From Streptomyces gardneri (GTDB lineage Bacteria > Actinomycetota > Actinomycetes > Streptomycetales > Streptomycetaceae): a stretch of DNA of 64,000 bases. The stretch lies in the NCBI RefSeq assembly GCF_006539185.1, contig NZ_BJMN01000002.1, forward strand, positions 1-64,000, given 5' to 3'. A model generated the notes under the pieces. It made no database searches and was not told where the DNA came from. It saw only the letters and a program-made list of their open reading frames with translations. Of the stretch, positions 1 through 7,770 are shown in pieces. The translations under genes were made by a program, and so were the position numbers. How positions within the stretch are numbered: position 1 is the stretch's first letter; the number at the start of each line of letters is the position of its first letter.

Positions 1-133
1 GGTGCGGCCCCGCCCACGACGGGTCGGGGGAGCGGAGGCAGTGCGGCCCCCGGCTCCGCCGCGGGCCGGCGGTGCACGGCGGGAAGAGCCCGGATGACCC
101 GTGCCCGTCGGCGGTTCGTGAGTGGTCGGGCGG

Positions 134-1522
134 TCAGACCTCGGCGGATTCGGCCGCGAGGGCCCAGGCGGCCCAGCCGCCGAGGATGTCGGAGACGTCC
201 TCGATGCCGCGGTGGCGCAGCAGGCTGGCGGCGATGGAGGAGCGGTGGCCGCCGGCGCAGTGCAGGACCAGCGGACGGTCGGTGGGGAGTTCGCCGATCC
301 GGGAGGACACCTCGCTCAGCGGGATGTGCAGGGCCTCGGGGATGAAGCCGTTGGCCTCGCGCTCGCCGCAGGTGCGGACGTCGACCACGAGCGGCGGGTT
401 GTTTCCGGCGAGGGCGGCCTTGAGGTGGGTGGCGGTGAGGCGGCTGGCGGGGGTGACCTCGCCCTCCATCACCCGCAGGGCGTCCTCGGGGTTGCGGACG
501 TAGCCCACGACACGGTCGAAGCCGATGCGGGCGAGGCGGGTGACGACCTCCTCCTCCCGGTTCTGAGGCGCCATCACCACCAGTTCCTCCGCGGGGTCCA
601 GGACGGTGCCGGCCTGTTCGGCGAACCGGCCGTCGGCCGGCACGTTCACCGCACCGGTCAGGTGCCCGGCCGCGAACTCCTGCGGATCACGCGTGTCGAC
701 CACCACGGCGCCACCTGCCCGCAGTCCGGCGAACTCCTCCAAGGACAGCGGACGGGCCGTGGCGGCGGAGTCGTACAGGGGCCGCTCCCTGCGGTTGAGG
801 TCGGCGTCGTAGGCGAAGTAGCCAGGTGCGGCGGACTGTCCCGCCGTCACCAGTGCGACGAACTCCTCCCGACCCATCGGGGCGCAGGCGTAGTTGGTCG
901 CCCGCTGTTCCCCGATCGTGGAGGACTTCTCCGTCGACAGGTTCTTCCCGCAGGCCGAACCGGCGCCGTGGGCGGGGAAGACGCGGACCTCGTCCGCGAG
1001 GCCCATCAGCTTGTTCTGCACACTGTCGTGCAGCATCCTGCCCAGCTCCTCGGCCGTCACGCCCACCGATGCCAGCAGGTCGGGGCGGCCGACATCACCG
1101 ATGAAGAGGGCGTCACCCGTCAGGACCCCGTACGGGACGGCGTCGGCGGCGTGTTCGTAGACGAGGACGCTGATCGACTCCGGGGTGTGCCCCGGTGTCT
1201 CCATGACCTCCAGCACCACGTCACCCAGGGTGATCCGCTCGCCCTCGGCGAGGTGACGGATCGGGTACTCCGTCTCGGCACGGGAGCCGTAACCGATCCA
1301 CGCGCCGGTCTCGTCGGCCATCTCCAGGTGGCCGGCGACGAAGTCCGCGTGGAAGTGGGTGTTGATGACGCCGACCACGGTGAAACCGTGCGCCCGCGCA
1401 TCGGCGAGGTATTCCGACACGTCCCGGCGCGGGTCGACGACGACAGCCTGCCCTGTCTTCTCGTCGGCGATCATGTACGACGCCTGGGACAGGCAGTCGA
1501 GGTAGTACTGGGCGAAGAACAC
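134..1522 (-). CDS. MBL-fold hydrolase with two rhodanese domains (persulfide dioxygenase-like)
   Basis: Predicted cytoplasmic persulfide/polysulfide-processing enzyme of 462 aa. Residues 1-230 are a metallo-beta-lactamase fold with the THFHAD metal motif (H56, H58, D60) and later conserved His positions, as in the ETHE1/CstB group. Two rhodanese-like domains follow. The first (about 265-350) lacks the catalytic Cys: its loop reads VVMAPQNREEE. The second (about 370-455) has an intact HCAGGHRS active loop. The family oxidises glutathione- or protein-bound persulfide sulfur to sulfite/thiosulfate. A lone rhodanese gene lies just upstream on the same strand and CsoR/CstR-type palindromes lie upstream of that. 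Family call is firm; the substrate is inferred. Confidence 0.9.
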   Translation of the reverse strand: MFFAQYYLDCLSQASYMIADEKTGQAVVVDPRRDVSEYLADARAHGFTVVGVINTHFHADFVAGHLEMADETGAWIGYGSRAETEYPIRHLAEGERITLGDVVLEVMETPGHTPESISVLVYEHAADAVPYGVLTGDALFIGDVGRPDLLASVGVTAEELGRMLHDSVQNKLMGLADEVRVFPAHGAGSACGKNLSTEKSSTIGEQRATNYACAPMGREEFVALVTAGQSAAPGYFAYDADLNRRERPLYDSAATARPLSLEEFAGLRAGGAVVVDTRDPQEFAAGHLTGAVNVPADGRFAEQAGTVLDPAEELVVMAPQNREEEVVTRLARIGFDRVVGYVRNPEDALRVMEGEVTPASRLTATHLKAALAGNNPPLVVDVRTCGEREANGFIPEALHIPLSEVSSRIGELPTDRPLVLHCAGGHRSSIAASLLRHRGIEDVSDILGGWAAWALAAESAEV

Positions 1523-1609
1523 GGCGAACCTTTCGAGGGAGAAAGCGGGCGCGGAGCGGAAGCCCCGCGAGACGGGAAGAAGTGCGCTGAGGGTGGGCGG
1601 CCCGGCCGT

Positions 1610-1933
1610 TCAGGCGGCCCGGACGTCCGAGCCGCGCACGACCGGGCGACCGGTGCGGGCCCACCCGGAGGTGCCGCCCGCGACCGAGACCGCGTGGACG
1701 CCGGCGGCCTCCAGGTGCTCCGCGGCCCAGGCGCTCCGGTTGCCGCTCGCACAGATCACGTAGACGAGCCGGTCGGCGGGGAGCGCGGCAAGGTGGGCGC
1801 CGAGCTCGGAGAGCGGTGCGGTGCGGACCCCCGGTACGTGACCGGCGCGGTACTCGTCCGGTTCCCGTACGTCGATGGCGAAGGCGCCCTCCGCCATTTC
1901 GGAGGCGAAGACGTCCAGATCCACTTCACGCAT
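1610..1933 (-). CDS. single-domain rhodanese sulfurtransferase
   Basis: A 107-aa rhodanese domain with no signal peptide, so probably cytoplasmic. It has the DVREPDEYRAGHVPG entry motif near residues 21-35 and the active-site loop CASGNRS, whose Cys carries the persulfide. Single-domain rhodaneses of this size pass sulfane sulfur between thiols, sulfite and protein acceptors. It is the first gene of a minus-strand pair with the MBL-rhodanese protein 87 bp downstream, and is likely co-transcribed with it. A CsoR/CstR-type palindrome sits 20 bp upstream of its start codon, consistent with induction by reactive sulfur or by metal. Confidence 0.88.
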   Translation of the reverse strand: MREVDLDVFASEMAEGAFAIDVREPDEYRAGHVPGVRTAPLSELGAHLAALPADRLVYVICASGNRSAWAAEHLEAAGVHAVSVAGGTSGWARTGRPVVRGSDVRAA

Positions 1934-1952
1934 GGAAGATCACCCTTTCGGA

Positions 1953-1966
1953 TACCCCCTGGGGTA
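1953..1966. promoter_or_regulatory. CsoR/CstR-type operator, site 1
   Basis: The sequence reads TACCCC-CT-GGGGTA, a perfect 6-2-6 inverted repeat. It is the G-tract palindrome recognised by CsoR-family (copper CsoR, persulfide CstR) repressors. It lies just upstream of the rhodanese start codon on the minus strand. No csoR/cstR gene is in the window, so the repressor would act in trans. Confidence 0.7.
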
Positions 1967-2008
1967 CTTACGGCGCCGACTGTAGGCAGGGGTGACGAGG
2001 GAAGTCAA

Positions 2009-2024
2009 ATACCCCTAGGGGTAT
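2009..2024. promoter_or_regulatory. CsoR/CstR-type operator, site 2
   Basis: ATACCCCTAGGGGTAT is a perfect 16-bp palindrome of the CsoR/CstR operator class. It sits mid-way between the divergent rhodanese and MFS genes, and is the strongest of the three sites in this 175-bp gap. Confidence 0.75.
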
Positions 2025-2055
2025 CGCGCGGCGCAGTCCCTTCCTCTACCGAAAA

Positions 2056-2071
2056 ATACCCGTGGGGGTAT
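2056..2071. promoter_or_regulatory. CsoR/CstR-type operator, site 3
   Basis: ATACCCGTGGGGGTAT matches site 2 with one asymmetric base in the core. It lies 37 bp upstream of the preferred MFS start. It overlaps an alternative in-frame ATG at 2070, which argues that the true MFS start is the later ATG at 2109. Confidence 0.65.
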
Positions 2072-2108
2072 GGTGGTCTGCGGTTATCGGAACAGGTGGG
2101 AGATCGAG

Positions 2109-3398
2109 ATGACACGAGGGATCACGGCGAGGCGGCTCTCGCCCCCCGTCACCCCCTCGCCCGGCACCGTGCGTCTGGGCCTTCGGGAGAACAGGGCGCA
2201 GTTCGTCCTGCTCGTCCTCGTCACGGCGGCGGTCGGGGCGCTCGTCGGTCTGGAACGGACGACGGTCCCCCTGATCGGCACCGAGGTCTTCGGGCTCGCC
2301 GGGAACCTGGCCGTCTTCTCGTTCATCGTCGCCTTCGGCCTCGCCAAGGCGCTCACGAACCTCGCCGCCGGTGTGCTCACCGCCCGCTTCCGGCGCAGGC
2401 AGCTCCTGCTGACAGGCTGGCTGATCGGCGCACCCGTGCCGTTCGTCCTCGCCTGGGCGCCCTCGTGGTGGTGGATCGTGGCCGCGAACGTCCTGCTCGG
2501 CGTCAACCAGGGGCTGACGTGGTCGATGACCGTCAACATGAAGATCGACCTCGTGGGACCCGCCCGCCGGGGGCTCGCCACCGGCCTCAACGAGGCCGCC
2601 GGCTACGTCTCGGTCGGTGCCACCGCCCTGCTCACCGGCTATCTCGCCACCCATTACGGGCTGCGCCCCGCCCCCGAGCTCATCGGCGTGGTCTTCCTCG
2701 CCGCCGGACTCGGCCTGTCCCTGCTGGCCAAGGACACCGCCGCCCACCTGGCCCTCGAACTCTCCCGCCACCCGGCGCCCCCGGGCGGCGAGAACGGCAG
2801 ACCGTCCTTCAAGGAGACCTTCGCCCGTACGTCATGGCGCGACCGCTCCCTGCGCGGCGCCAGCCAGGCGGGTCTGGTCAACAACCTCAACGACGGCCTG
2901 ACCTGGGGCGTCTTTCCGCTCCTCTTCGCCGATCGCGGACTCGGCATCGCCGCGATCGGCCTGATCAAGGGGCTCTACCCGCTCCTGTGGGGCATCGGTC
3001 AGATCCCGGCCGGCCACCTCGCCGACAGGGTCGGCCGCAAGCCGCTCGTCGTGACGGGCATGCTGGTCCAGGCCGCGGCGCTCCTCCTCGCCCTCGTACT
3101 CCTCGACCGCCCTCTTCTCGCCGGAGTCCTCTCCGCCGTCGGCCTGGGTCTCGGCACCGCGCTGGTCTATCCGGCGCTCATCGCCGCCGTCTCCGACCAC
3201 GCCCACCCCTCCTGGCGGGCCCACGCCCTCGGCACGTACCGGTTCTGGCGCGACATCGGCTACGCCGCCGGCGCCCTGACGGCGGGCGTCCTCGCCGACG
3301 CGCTGGGCCTGGACGCCACCGTCCTCGCCGCCGCCGTCCTCACCGCGGCCTCGGGCCTCCTCGCCGCCCGCTGGATGACCGACCACGCCCGAACCTGA
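2109..3398 (+). CDS. MFS transporter, CsoR/CstR-type promoter
   Basis: A major facilitator superfamily permease of 429 aa with about 12 hydrophobic segments. It has a typical cytoplasmic loop-2/3 signature (RFRRRQLLLTGWL) and its counterpart in the second half (HLADRVGRKPLVVTG). I chose the ATG at 2109 (AGGTGGGA upstream) over the in-frame ATG at 2070, because the latter lies inside an operator-like palindrome. It is divergent from the rhodanese/MBL pair and shares three CsoR/CstR-type sites with it. The cargo is unknown; sulfur oxyanion or metal efflux is a context-based guess. Confidence 0.85.
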   Translation: MTRGITARRLSPPVTPSPGTVRLGLRENRAQFVLLVLVTAAVGALVGLERTTVPLIGTEVFGLAGNLAVFSFIVAFGLAKALTNLAAGVLTARFRRRQLLLTGWLIGAPVPFVLAWAPSWWWIVAANVLLGVNQGLTWSMTVNMKIDLVGPARRGLATGLNEAAGYVSVGATALLTGYLATHYGLRPAPELIGVVFLAAGLGLSLLAKDTAAHLALELSRHPAPPGGENGRPSFKETFARTSWRDRSLRGASQAGLVNNLNDGLTWGVFPLLFADRGLGIAAIGLIKGLYPLLWGIGQIPAGHLADRVGRKPLVVTGMLVQAAALLLALVLLDRPLLAGVLSAVGLGLGTALVYPALIAAVSDHAHPSWRAHALGTYRFWRDIGYAAGALTAGVLADALGLDATVLAAAVLTAASGLLAARWMTDHART

Positions 3399-3414
3399 CC
3401 GACACACGCTCCGT

Positions 3415-3438
3415 CAGGGCCCCCTCGGGGCGGCCCTG
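3415..3438 (+). terminator. possible terminator hairpin after MFS gene
   Basis: CAGGGCC and GGCCCTG form a 7-bp stem with a 10-nt loop, starting 17 bp after the MFS stop codon. There is no U-tract, as is common in Streptomyces. Weak support. The rest of 3399-3607 holds only short CCTCCGGA direct repeats. Confidence 0.35.
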
Positions 3439-3607
3439 GCCGAGACACCGGGCGGACAGAGTACGGAGGGTCCAGTAGGCGGTGATTTCAAATGATCTTT
3501 GGCCGGGTCCTGGACCGAAGCCGGTGGAACGACCTCCGGTCTGCCGGACCTCCGGACCTCCGGACGCCTGTGCGGCGGTGTGACGGTGAAAGCCGTCGCG
3601 TGGGCCT

Positions 3608-4312
3608 CTACGGTCGCGGGCCGAGGTGGTCGTGCCATGCCCTGCGGCCGGCGGGGGTCACGGTCAGGGCGCGGGTCGTGCCGATGCGTACGAGCCAGCC
3701 GGTGGTGAGGGCGTGGTCGCAGAGGGCGGCACCCACGGCGCCGGCCAGGTGCGGGCGGCGCTCGGTCCAGTCCAGGCAGGCACGCACCAGTGGACGGCGA
3801 GAGCCGCTGGGCACCGCGATGCCGAGCTCGGTCAGCCAGGCCGCGCCCTCGTGGGTCAGCCCCGGGTCCGGCCCCCACCTCAGCAGGCCGCGCTCCACCA
3901 TCGCGTCGATGACCGTCAGGGAGACGGCCCCGGCCAGATGGTCGTAACAGAGTCGCGCACGGGCCAGTGCCTGCTGCCGGCCCGAGGCCGACAGGGAGCG
4001 CGGCCGGACGGTCTGTCGGGGGGCCAGCGCGGCGAGGCTCTCGATCAGCTCCAGCACCCGGTGGTCGGCCACCCGTAGGTAGCGGTGGCGTCCGTGCCGC
4101 TCCTCGGCGAGGAGCCCGCCGTCGACGAGCAGATGGAGATGCGAGGTCGCGGTGGAGCGAGCGACCCCGGCATGACGGGCGAGCTCGCTCGCCGTCCACG
4201 CCCGGCCGTCGAGCAGCGCCAGACAGAAGGCGGCCCGGGTCCGGTCGGCCAGCAGTCCGGCGACGGCCGCGAGGTCCACGCCCACGTCCTGATCCGCACG
4301 TTCCTCGCCCAT
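3608..4312 (-). CDS. ArsR-family winged-helix regulator
   Basis: A 234-aa transcription regulator. The N-terminal part (about 10-95) is an ArsR-type winged helix: LLADRTRAAFCLALLDGR, then ASELARHAGVARSTATSHL as recognition helix, then GLLAEERHGRHRYLR as wing. The C-terminal half resembles the long ArsR group with an extra ligand or dimer domain. No CXC metal site is obvious, so it may sense something other than metal. I chose the ATG at 4312 over an in-frame TTG at 4333, because the latter falls inside a perfect palindrome that looks like the autoregulatory site. It is divergent from a GNAT gene. Confidence 0.82.
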   Translation of the reverse strand: MGEERADQDVGVDLAAVAGLLADRTRAAFCLALLDGRAWTASELARHAGVARSTATSHLHLLVDGGLLAEERHGRHRYLRVADHRVLELIESLAALAPRQTVRPRSLSASGRQQALARARLCYDHLAGAVSLTVIDAMVERGLLRWGPDPGLTHEGAAWLTELGIAVPSGSRRPLVRACLDWTERRPHLAGAVGAALCDHALTTGWLVRIGTTRALTVTPAGRRAWHDHLGPRP

Positions 4313-4320
4313 GCCCCAGA

Positions 4321-4333
4321 TTGTCGCCGACAA
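4321..4333. promoter_or_regulatory. palindrome between ArsR gene and GNAT gene
   Basis: TTGTCG-C-CGACAA is a perfect 6-1-6 inverted repeat immediately upstream of the arsR-like ATG. It is a plausible autoregulatory operator for the ArsR protein, and may also affect the divergent GNAT gene. Confidence 0.45.
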
Positions 4334-4445
4334 CCGTTCGACGTCCCTCGAAGCGTCCGGGGCCTAGCGTCGGGAGGCCCGCGGGGCGCCGGCCCCGCGC
4401 CCCGCACCGGGGACACCGATGCCCCGCCCGCGTATGGGAGGAACC

Positions 4446-5129
4446 ATGCCCGCACCCGACCCGACCCCCGAAGCGGCACCGCGTACCGCGCTCCGTCCGA
4501 GAGTGGTGGTCACCGATGCCGTGACACCCGCGGACATCGCGGTGATCTCCCGTGGCCTCGACGGGTTCAACGCCGAGACGTCGGGCGCCGACGACAGCGC
4601 ACAGCTCACCGTCCTCGTGCGTGAGCCGGTGGAGGGCCGGGTGATCGGCGGACTGACCGGGCACACCTCGCGCGGGATGCTCTTCGTCGACCTCTTCTTC
4701 CTGCCTCCCGGGCTGCGCGGCGGCGGGCTGGGCAGTGAGGTCCTCCGGCAGGCGGAGGACGAGGCTCGTGCCCGGGGCTGCCGTACGGCCGTGCTCTACA
4801 CGCTCTCCTTCCAGGCCCCGGGCTTCTACCGGAAGCGGGGGTGGACGTCCATGGGAGAGGTCCCCTGTGACCCGCCGGGCACCAGCCGTGTCTTTCTGAG
4901 CAAGGAGCTCGTGGGCACGTGCGGAGGGTCAGGCGAACGCGGGGTCGGTGAGGTCGAGGCGCAGTTCGTTCCACCAGTCGTTGCTGAAGACGGCCGTCGT
5001 GCCCTCGTATCGCACGCCCAGGAACGGGTTCGAGTGGAACATGAAGGCCGCCCAGCGCAGCGAGCCGTCGGCGTCGAGGCGGGCGAGGTGGCCGATGTTG
5101 CCCATCCCGCCGCCACCGCCGCACAGTGA
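4446..5129 (+). CDS. GNAT N-acetyltransferase with antisense C-terminal run-on
   Basis: The first 160 or so residues form a GNAT acetyl-CoA transferase domain: VDLFFLPPGLRGGGLGSEVL is motif A with the acetyl-CoA loop, followed by RGCRTAVLYTLSFQAPGFYRKRGW as motif B. The start follows a strong GGGAGG site. Related proteins normally end shortly after the ...VFLSKEL segment. Here the frame stays open for about 65 more low-complexity residues that are antisense to the convergent downstream gene, giving a 201-bp overlap. This looks like loss of the normal stop codon rather than a real domain. The substrate is unknown. Confidence 0.8.
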   Translation: MPAPDPTPEAAPRTALRPRVVVTDAVTPADIAVISRGLDGFNAETSGADDSAQLTVLVREPVEGRVIGGLTGHTSRGMLFVDLFFLPPGLRGGGLGSEVLRQAEDEARARGCRTAVLYTLSFQAPGFYRKRGWTSMGEVPCDPPGTSRVFLSKELVGTCGGSGERGVGEVEAQFVPPVVAEDGRRALVSHAQERVRVEHEGRPAQRAVGVEAGEVADVAHPAATAAQ

Positions 5130-5333
5130 CCCCGATCCGTCCGGCAGCGGGCTCTCGAAGAAGCGGTCCACCTCGACGGTGCCGTCCTCCTCGACGGCCA
5201 GGGCCACGGGGAGCGGTTCGCCGAGCCGGAAGGGGATCGGCTGCCCCGCGTCCGGGTGGTACGTCCCGGGGCCCTCCACGTCGAGATCGAGCGCGGTGTC
5301 GTCCGGGCGGTACAGCCCGTCGCGGTACGGCAT
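4929..5333 (-). CDS. conserved hypothetical protein, 134 aa
   Basis: A small soluble protein with no signal peptide or membrane segment. Notable stretches are a Gly-rich CGGGGGMGNIGHL loop, FMFHSNPFLGVRYEG, and a C-terminal NDWWNELRLDLTDPAFA. I do not recognise a family. The ATG at 5333 is the first good start, since the frame upstream loses coding character, but its ribosome-binding site is poorly spaced. It overlaps the C-terminal run-on of the convergent GNAT gene. Confidence 0.7.
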   Translation of the reverse strand: MPYRDGLYRPDDTALDLDVEGPGTYHPDAGQPIPFRLGEPLPVALAVEEDGTVEVDRFFESPLPDGSGSLCGGGGGMGNIGHLARLDADGSLRWAAFMFHSNPFLGVRYEGTTAVFSNDWWNELRLDLTDPAFA

Positions 5334-5471
5334 CTCCCCGGCCGCCCACAGTCGTAGGACGATCCCTGACCTCTCCACACCCTGCCCCCGTCTCCGTGTC
5401 TCCGGTCCTTTGGACCGGAACGTACCGGACCGGCGGTGCCGTTTACGAGGGCGGCCTGAGAGGATCGAACC

Positions 5472-5993
5472 ATGCCCGCCTCTCCGACCCCGGCCCCGAC
5501 GCCCACCGTCACCCCGCCCGCGCCCCTCACCACCGACCGGCTGCTGCTGCGGGCCGTTCACCGCGGTGACCTCGCGGCCGTCACCCGACTGTGGACCGAC
5601 CCAGAGGTACGGCACCACCTCGGCGGCCCCGTCACCGAGCCCGTCATCCGCATCCGGCAGCGCAGGATCGTCGGGGCGGCCGGATGCCACGCCGTGATCC
5701 GGGCCGAGGACGACGTCCTCCTCGGGCTCGTCACCGTGGAGCCGGGCGCGCGGAACGGGGAGACGGAGGTGTCGTACCAGTTCCTGCCCGAGCACTGGGG
5801 GAAGGGTTACGCCCGGGAGGCGGTGGGCGCGGTCGTCGCACGGGTCCTGGAGGGCACGCCGAGCGTGGTCGCGCTCACCCAGGAGGCCAACCACCGCTCG
5901 CGCCGCCTCCTGGAGGCCGTCGGCCTGGAGCACGCGGAGTCCTTCGTGGAGTGGGACGCCCGACAGGTCCTGTACCGGATCCGCCGGGGCTGA
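5472..5993 (+). CDS. GNAT N-acetyltransferase (RimJ/RimL-like)
   Basis: A 173-aa acetyltransferase of the RimJ/RimL/PseH type. It shows the N-terminal LTTDRLLLRAVHRGDLAAV beta-strand/helix, a central VSYQFLPEHWGKGYAREAV acetyl-CoA motif and EANHRSRRLLEAVGL typical of the last helix. The first 17 residues are a Pro/Thr-rich tail of no obvious function. It is cytoplasmic; the acceptor (protein N-terminus or small amine) cannot be told from sequence. It is a single gene, convergent with the YdeI-like gene. Confidence 0.87.
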   Translation: MPASPTPAPTPTVTPPAPLTTDRLLLRAVHRGDLAAVTRLWTDPEVRHHLGGPVTEPVIRIRQRRIVGAAGCHAVIRAEDDVLLGLVTVEPGARNGETEVSYQFLPEHWGKGYAREAVGAVVARVLEGTPSVVALTQEANHRSRRLLEAVGLEHAESFVEWDARQVLYRIRRG

Positions 5994-6042
5994 CCCGGCC
6001 CGGCGCCCGCCCGCGCCCGCCCCGACCCGCGGCCCCGGGCCC

Positions 6043-6630
6043 TCAGCGGGGCTTCCCGCCCGCCGCGAGCGCCGCCACCGCCCGGGCCAGGCGCGCCGCT
6101 CTCGTCTTCGCCGTACGAGCCTGCCACAGGCTCAGGATCACCAGGTAGCGGTCCGTCTTCCCCAGGGCGTCGAAGGCCGCCGAGGCCCGCGGGTCCGCCG
6201 CGAGTGCCTCCGCCAGGTCGTCCGGGACGGTCGCGTCCTTCTGGGAGGGGTACGCGGCCTCCCACCGCCCGTCCGCCCGCGCCGCCCGCACCTCGGCGAG
6301 GCCCGGCTCGCGCATCCGGCCCGCGGCGGTGAGCGCCTCGACCTGGCGTACGTTGACCTGGGACCAGAGGCTGCGCGGCCGGCGCGGGGTGATCTTCTGC
6401 AGATACGTGCGCTCGTCGCGCGTGATGCGCTTGCCGGTGATCCAGCCGTACACGAGCGTGCCGTCGAGGATCTCGTCCGCCGTCGGCGAGGGGAGGTCCG
6501 TGCCCTTCTTGGCGAGCAGCAGCCAGATGCCCGGGGTGTCCCCGTGGTGCTGCTCCAGCCAGGCCTCCAGCTCCGTCCCGTCGCCGAACGCGATGACCGC
6601 GAGCCCCTCGACCGTCTCGACCGTCTCCAC
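6043..6630 (-). CDS. YdeI/OmpD-associated family protein
   Basis: A 195-aa protein of the YdeI or OmpD-associated (bacteriocin-protection) family. Hallmarks are WLEQHHGDTPGIWLLLAKKG, the core YGWITGKRITRDERTYLQKI, then RRPRSLWSQVNVRQVEAL, and a C-terminal DALGKTDRYLVILSLWQARTAKTRAARL. The GTG start is preceded by GGGGGAAGGG at good spacing, and the frame upstream loses coding character. Biochemical function is not established for the family. It is divergent from the PfkB kinase across about 200 bp in which I see no convincing operator. Confidence 0.85.
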   Translation of the reverse strand: METVETVEGLAVIAFGDGTELEAWLEQHHGDTPGIWLLLAKKGTDLPSPTADEILDGTLVYGWITGKRITRDERTYLQKITPRRPRSLWSQVNVRQVEALTAAGRMREPGLAEVRAARADGRWEAAYPSQKDATVPDDLAEALAADPRASAAFDALGKTDRYLVILSLWQARTAKTRAARLARAVAALAAGGKPR

Positions 6631-6834
6631 CGGAAAGCCCTTCCCCCGTACCGCCGTCACCGTCGGCGACTCCGCCGGCGGTGCTTCGCGAACAGGATAT
6701 TGGCAGCGGCGGGACGGCAGCCGTATCTCGCGTGCGGCCCTCGCCCGGGTCCCCGACCCGCCCCGCCGCGGAGCGGGGCGACGTACGATCCACGGATCGT
6801 CCAGCAGGGCGCCTACGCCAAGGAGCTCCGACCC

Positions 6835-7770
6835 ATGTCCATCCTGGTGATCGGCGAGTGCGTCGCCGACATCGTCCGCGCCCCCGCCGGCTCCGGCGCC
6901 GCCGACCGCGTCCACCCCGGCGGCAGCCCCGCCAACGTCGCCTACGGCCTCGCCCGCCTCGGCCGGGACGTCACCCTGCTCACCCAGCTCGCCGACGACC
7001 CCTCCGGGCAGCTCATCACGGACCACCTCAAGGGCGCGGGCGTACGGGTGGAGGTCGGGGGCGTGCCCGCCCGCACCCCGTCGGCGGTCGTCGGCCTCGA
7101 TGCCCGCGGCCAGGCCACGTACACCTTCGACATCGCCTGGACGCTGGAGGCCGACCCGGCCCGCCCCGCGCCCGCCCACGTCCACATCGGCTCGATCGCG
7201 GCCGTCACCGCGCCCGGCGCGGCGGCCGTCCTCGCCGTGACGGAGGCGCTCCGGGACCGTGCCACGGTCAGCTACGACCCGAACGTGCGGCCCGGGCTGA
7301 TGGGCGAGCACGGCGAAGCGGTCGCGCGCGTCGAGCGCTGTGTCGCCCTCAGCGACCTGGTGAAGGCCAGCGACGAGGACCTCGCCTGGCTGTACCCGGG
7401 GGAGAACCCGCGGACGGTCGCCGCCCGCTGGCTCGCCCTCGGTCCGGCCGTCGTCCTTGTCACCCGGGGCGCCGAGGGCTCGCTCGCCCTCACCCGGCAG
7501 GAGGCCGTCACCGAGGACGCGCCCCGGGTGGCCGTCGTGGACACGGTCGGCGCGGGCGACTCCTTCATGTCCGCCGTCCTCGACACCCTGGCCGGGCGGG
7601 AGCGTGAGGTACTCGGCGCGCTCGGCGCCGAGTACCTCACGGGGCTGCTGCGGAAGGCGGGGGCGGCGGCGGCCGTCACCGTCTCCCGGGCCGGCGCCAA
7701 TCCGCCCGACCGGGCCGAACTGGACGCGGCGCGAGAGGAGTTCGGCCTCAGATCCGGGCGTGTGTCGTGA
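6835..7770 (+). CDS. PfkB-family carbohydrate kinase (fructokinase-like)
   Basis: A ribokinase/PfkB-fold sugar kinase of 311 aa. It starts MSILVIGECVADIV after an AAGGAG site. It carries the N-terminal signature PGGSPANVAYGLARLGRDV and the C-terminal signature DTVGAGDSFMSAVLD with the catalytic Asp and anion hole. The family phosphorylates fructose, 2-keto-3-deoxygluconate or nucleosides with ATP; fructose is the best guess from the GGSPANVA form. It is a stand-alone gene that overlaps the convergent GNAT-AAA gene by 23 bp at its 3-prime end. Confidence 0.88.
   Translation: MSILVIGECVADIVRAPAGSGAADRVHPGGSPANVAYGLARLGRDVTLLTQLADDPSGQLITDHLKGAGVRVEVGGVPARTPSAVVGLDARGQATYTFDIAWTLEADPARPAPAHVHIGSIAAVTAPGAAAVLAVTEALRDRATVSYDPNVRPGLMGEHGEAVARVERCVALSDLVKASDEDLAWLYPGENPRTVAARWLALGPAVVLVTRGAEGSLALTRQEAVTEDAPRVAVVDTVGAGDSFMSAVLDTLAGREREVLGALGAEYLTGLLRKAGAAAAVTVSRAGANPPDRAELDAAREEFGLRSGRVS

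Noticed and set aside
1..133. Partial gene at the left edge
   Set aside because: No frame with coding bias reaches the edge; only GC-rich sequence past the stop of the MBL gene.
122..3478. A plus-strand open frame of over 1100 codons across the rhodanese/MBL genes and MFS gene
   Set aside because: It is antisense or out of frame to well-supported genes and encodes low-complexity Arg/Gly/Pro sequence; a high-GC shadow.
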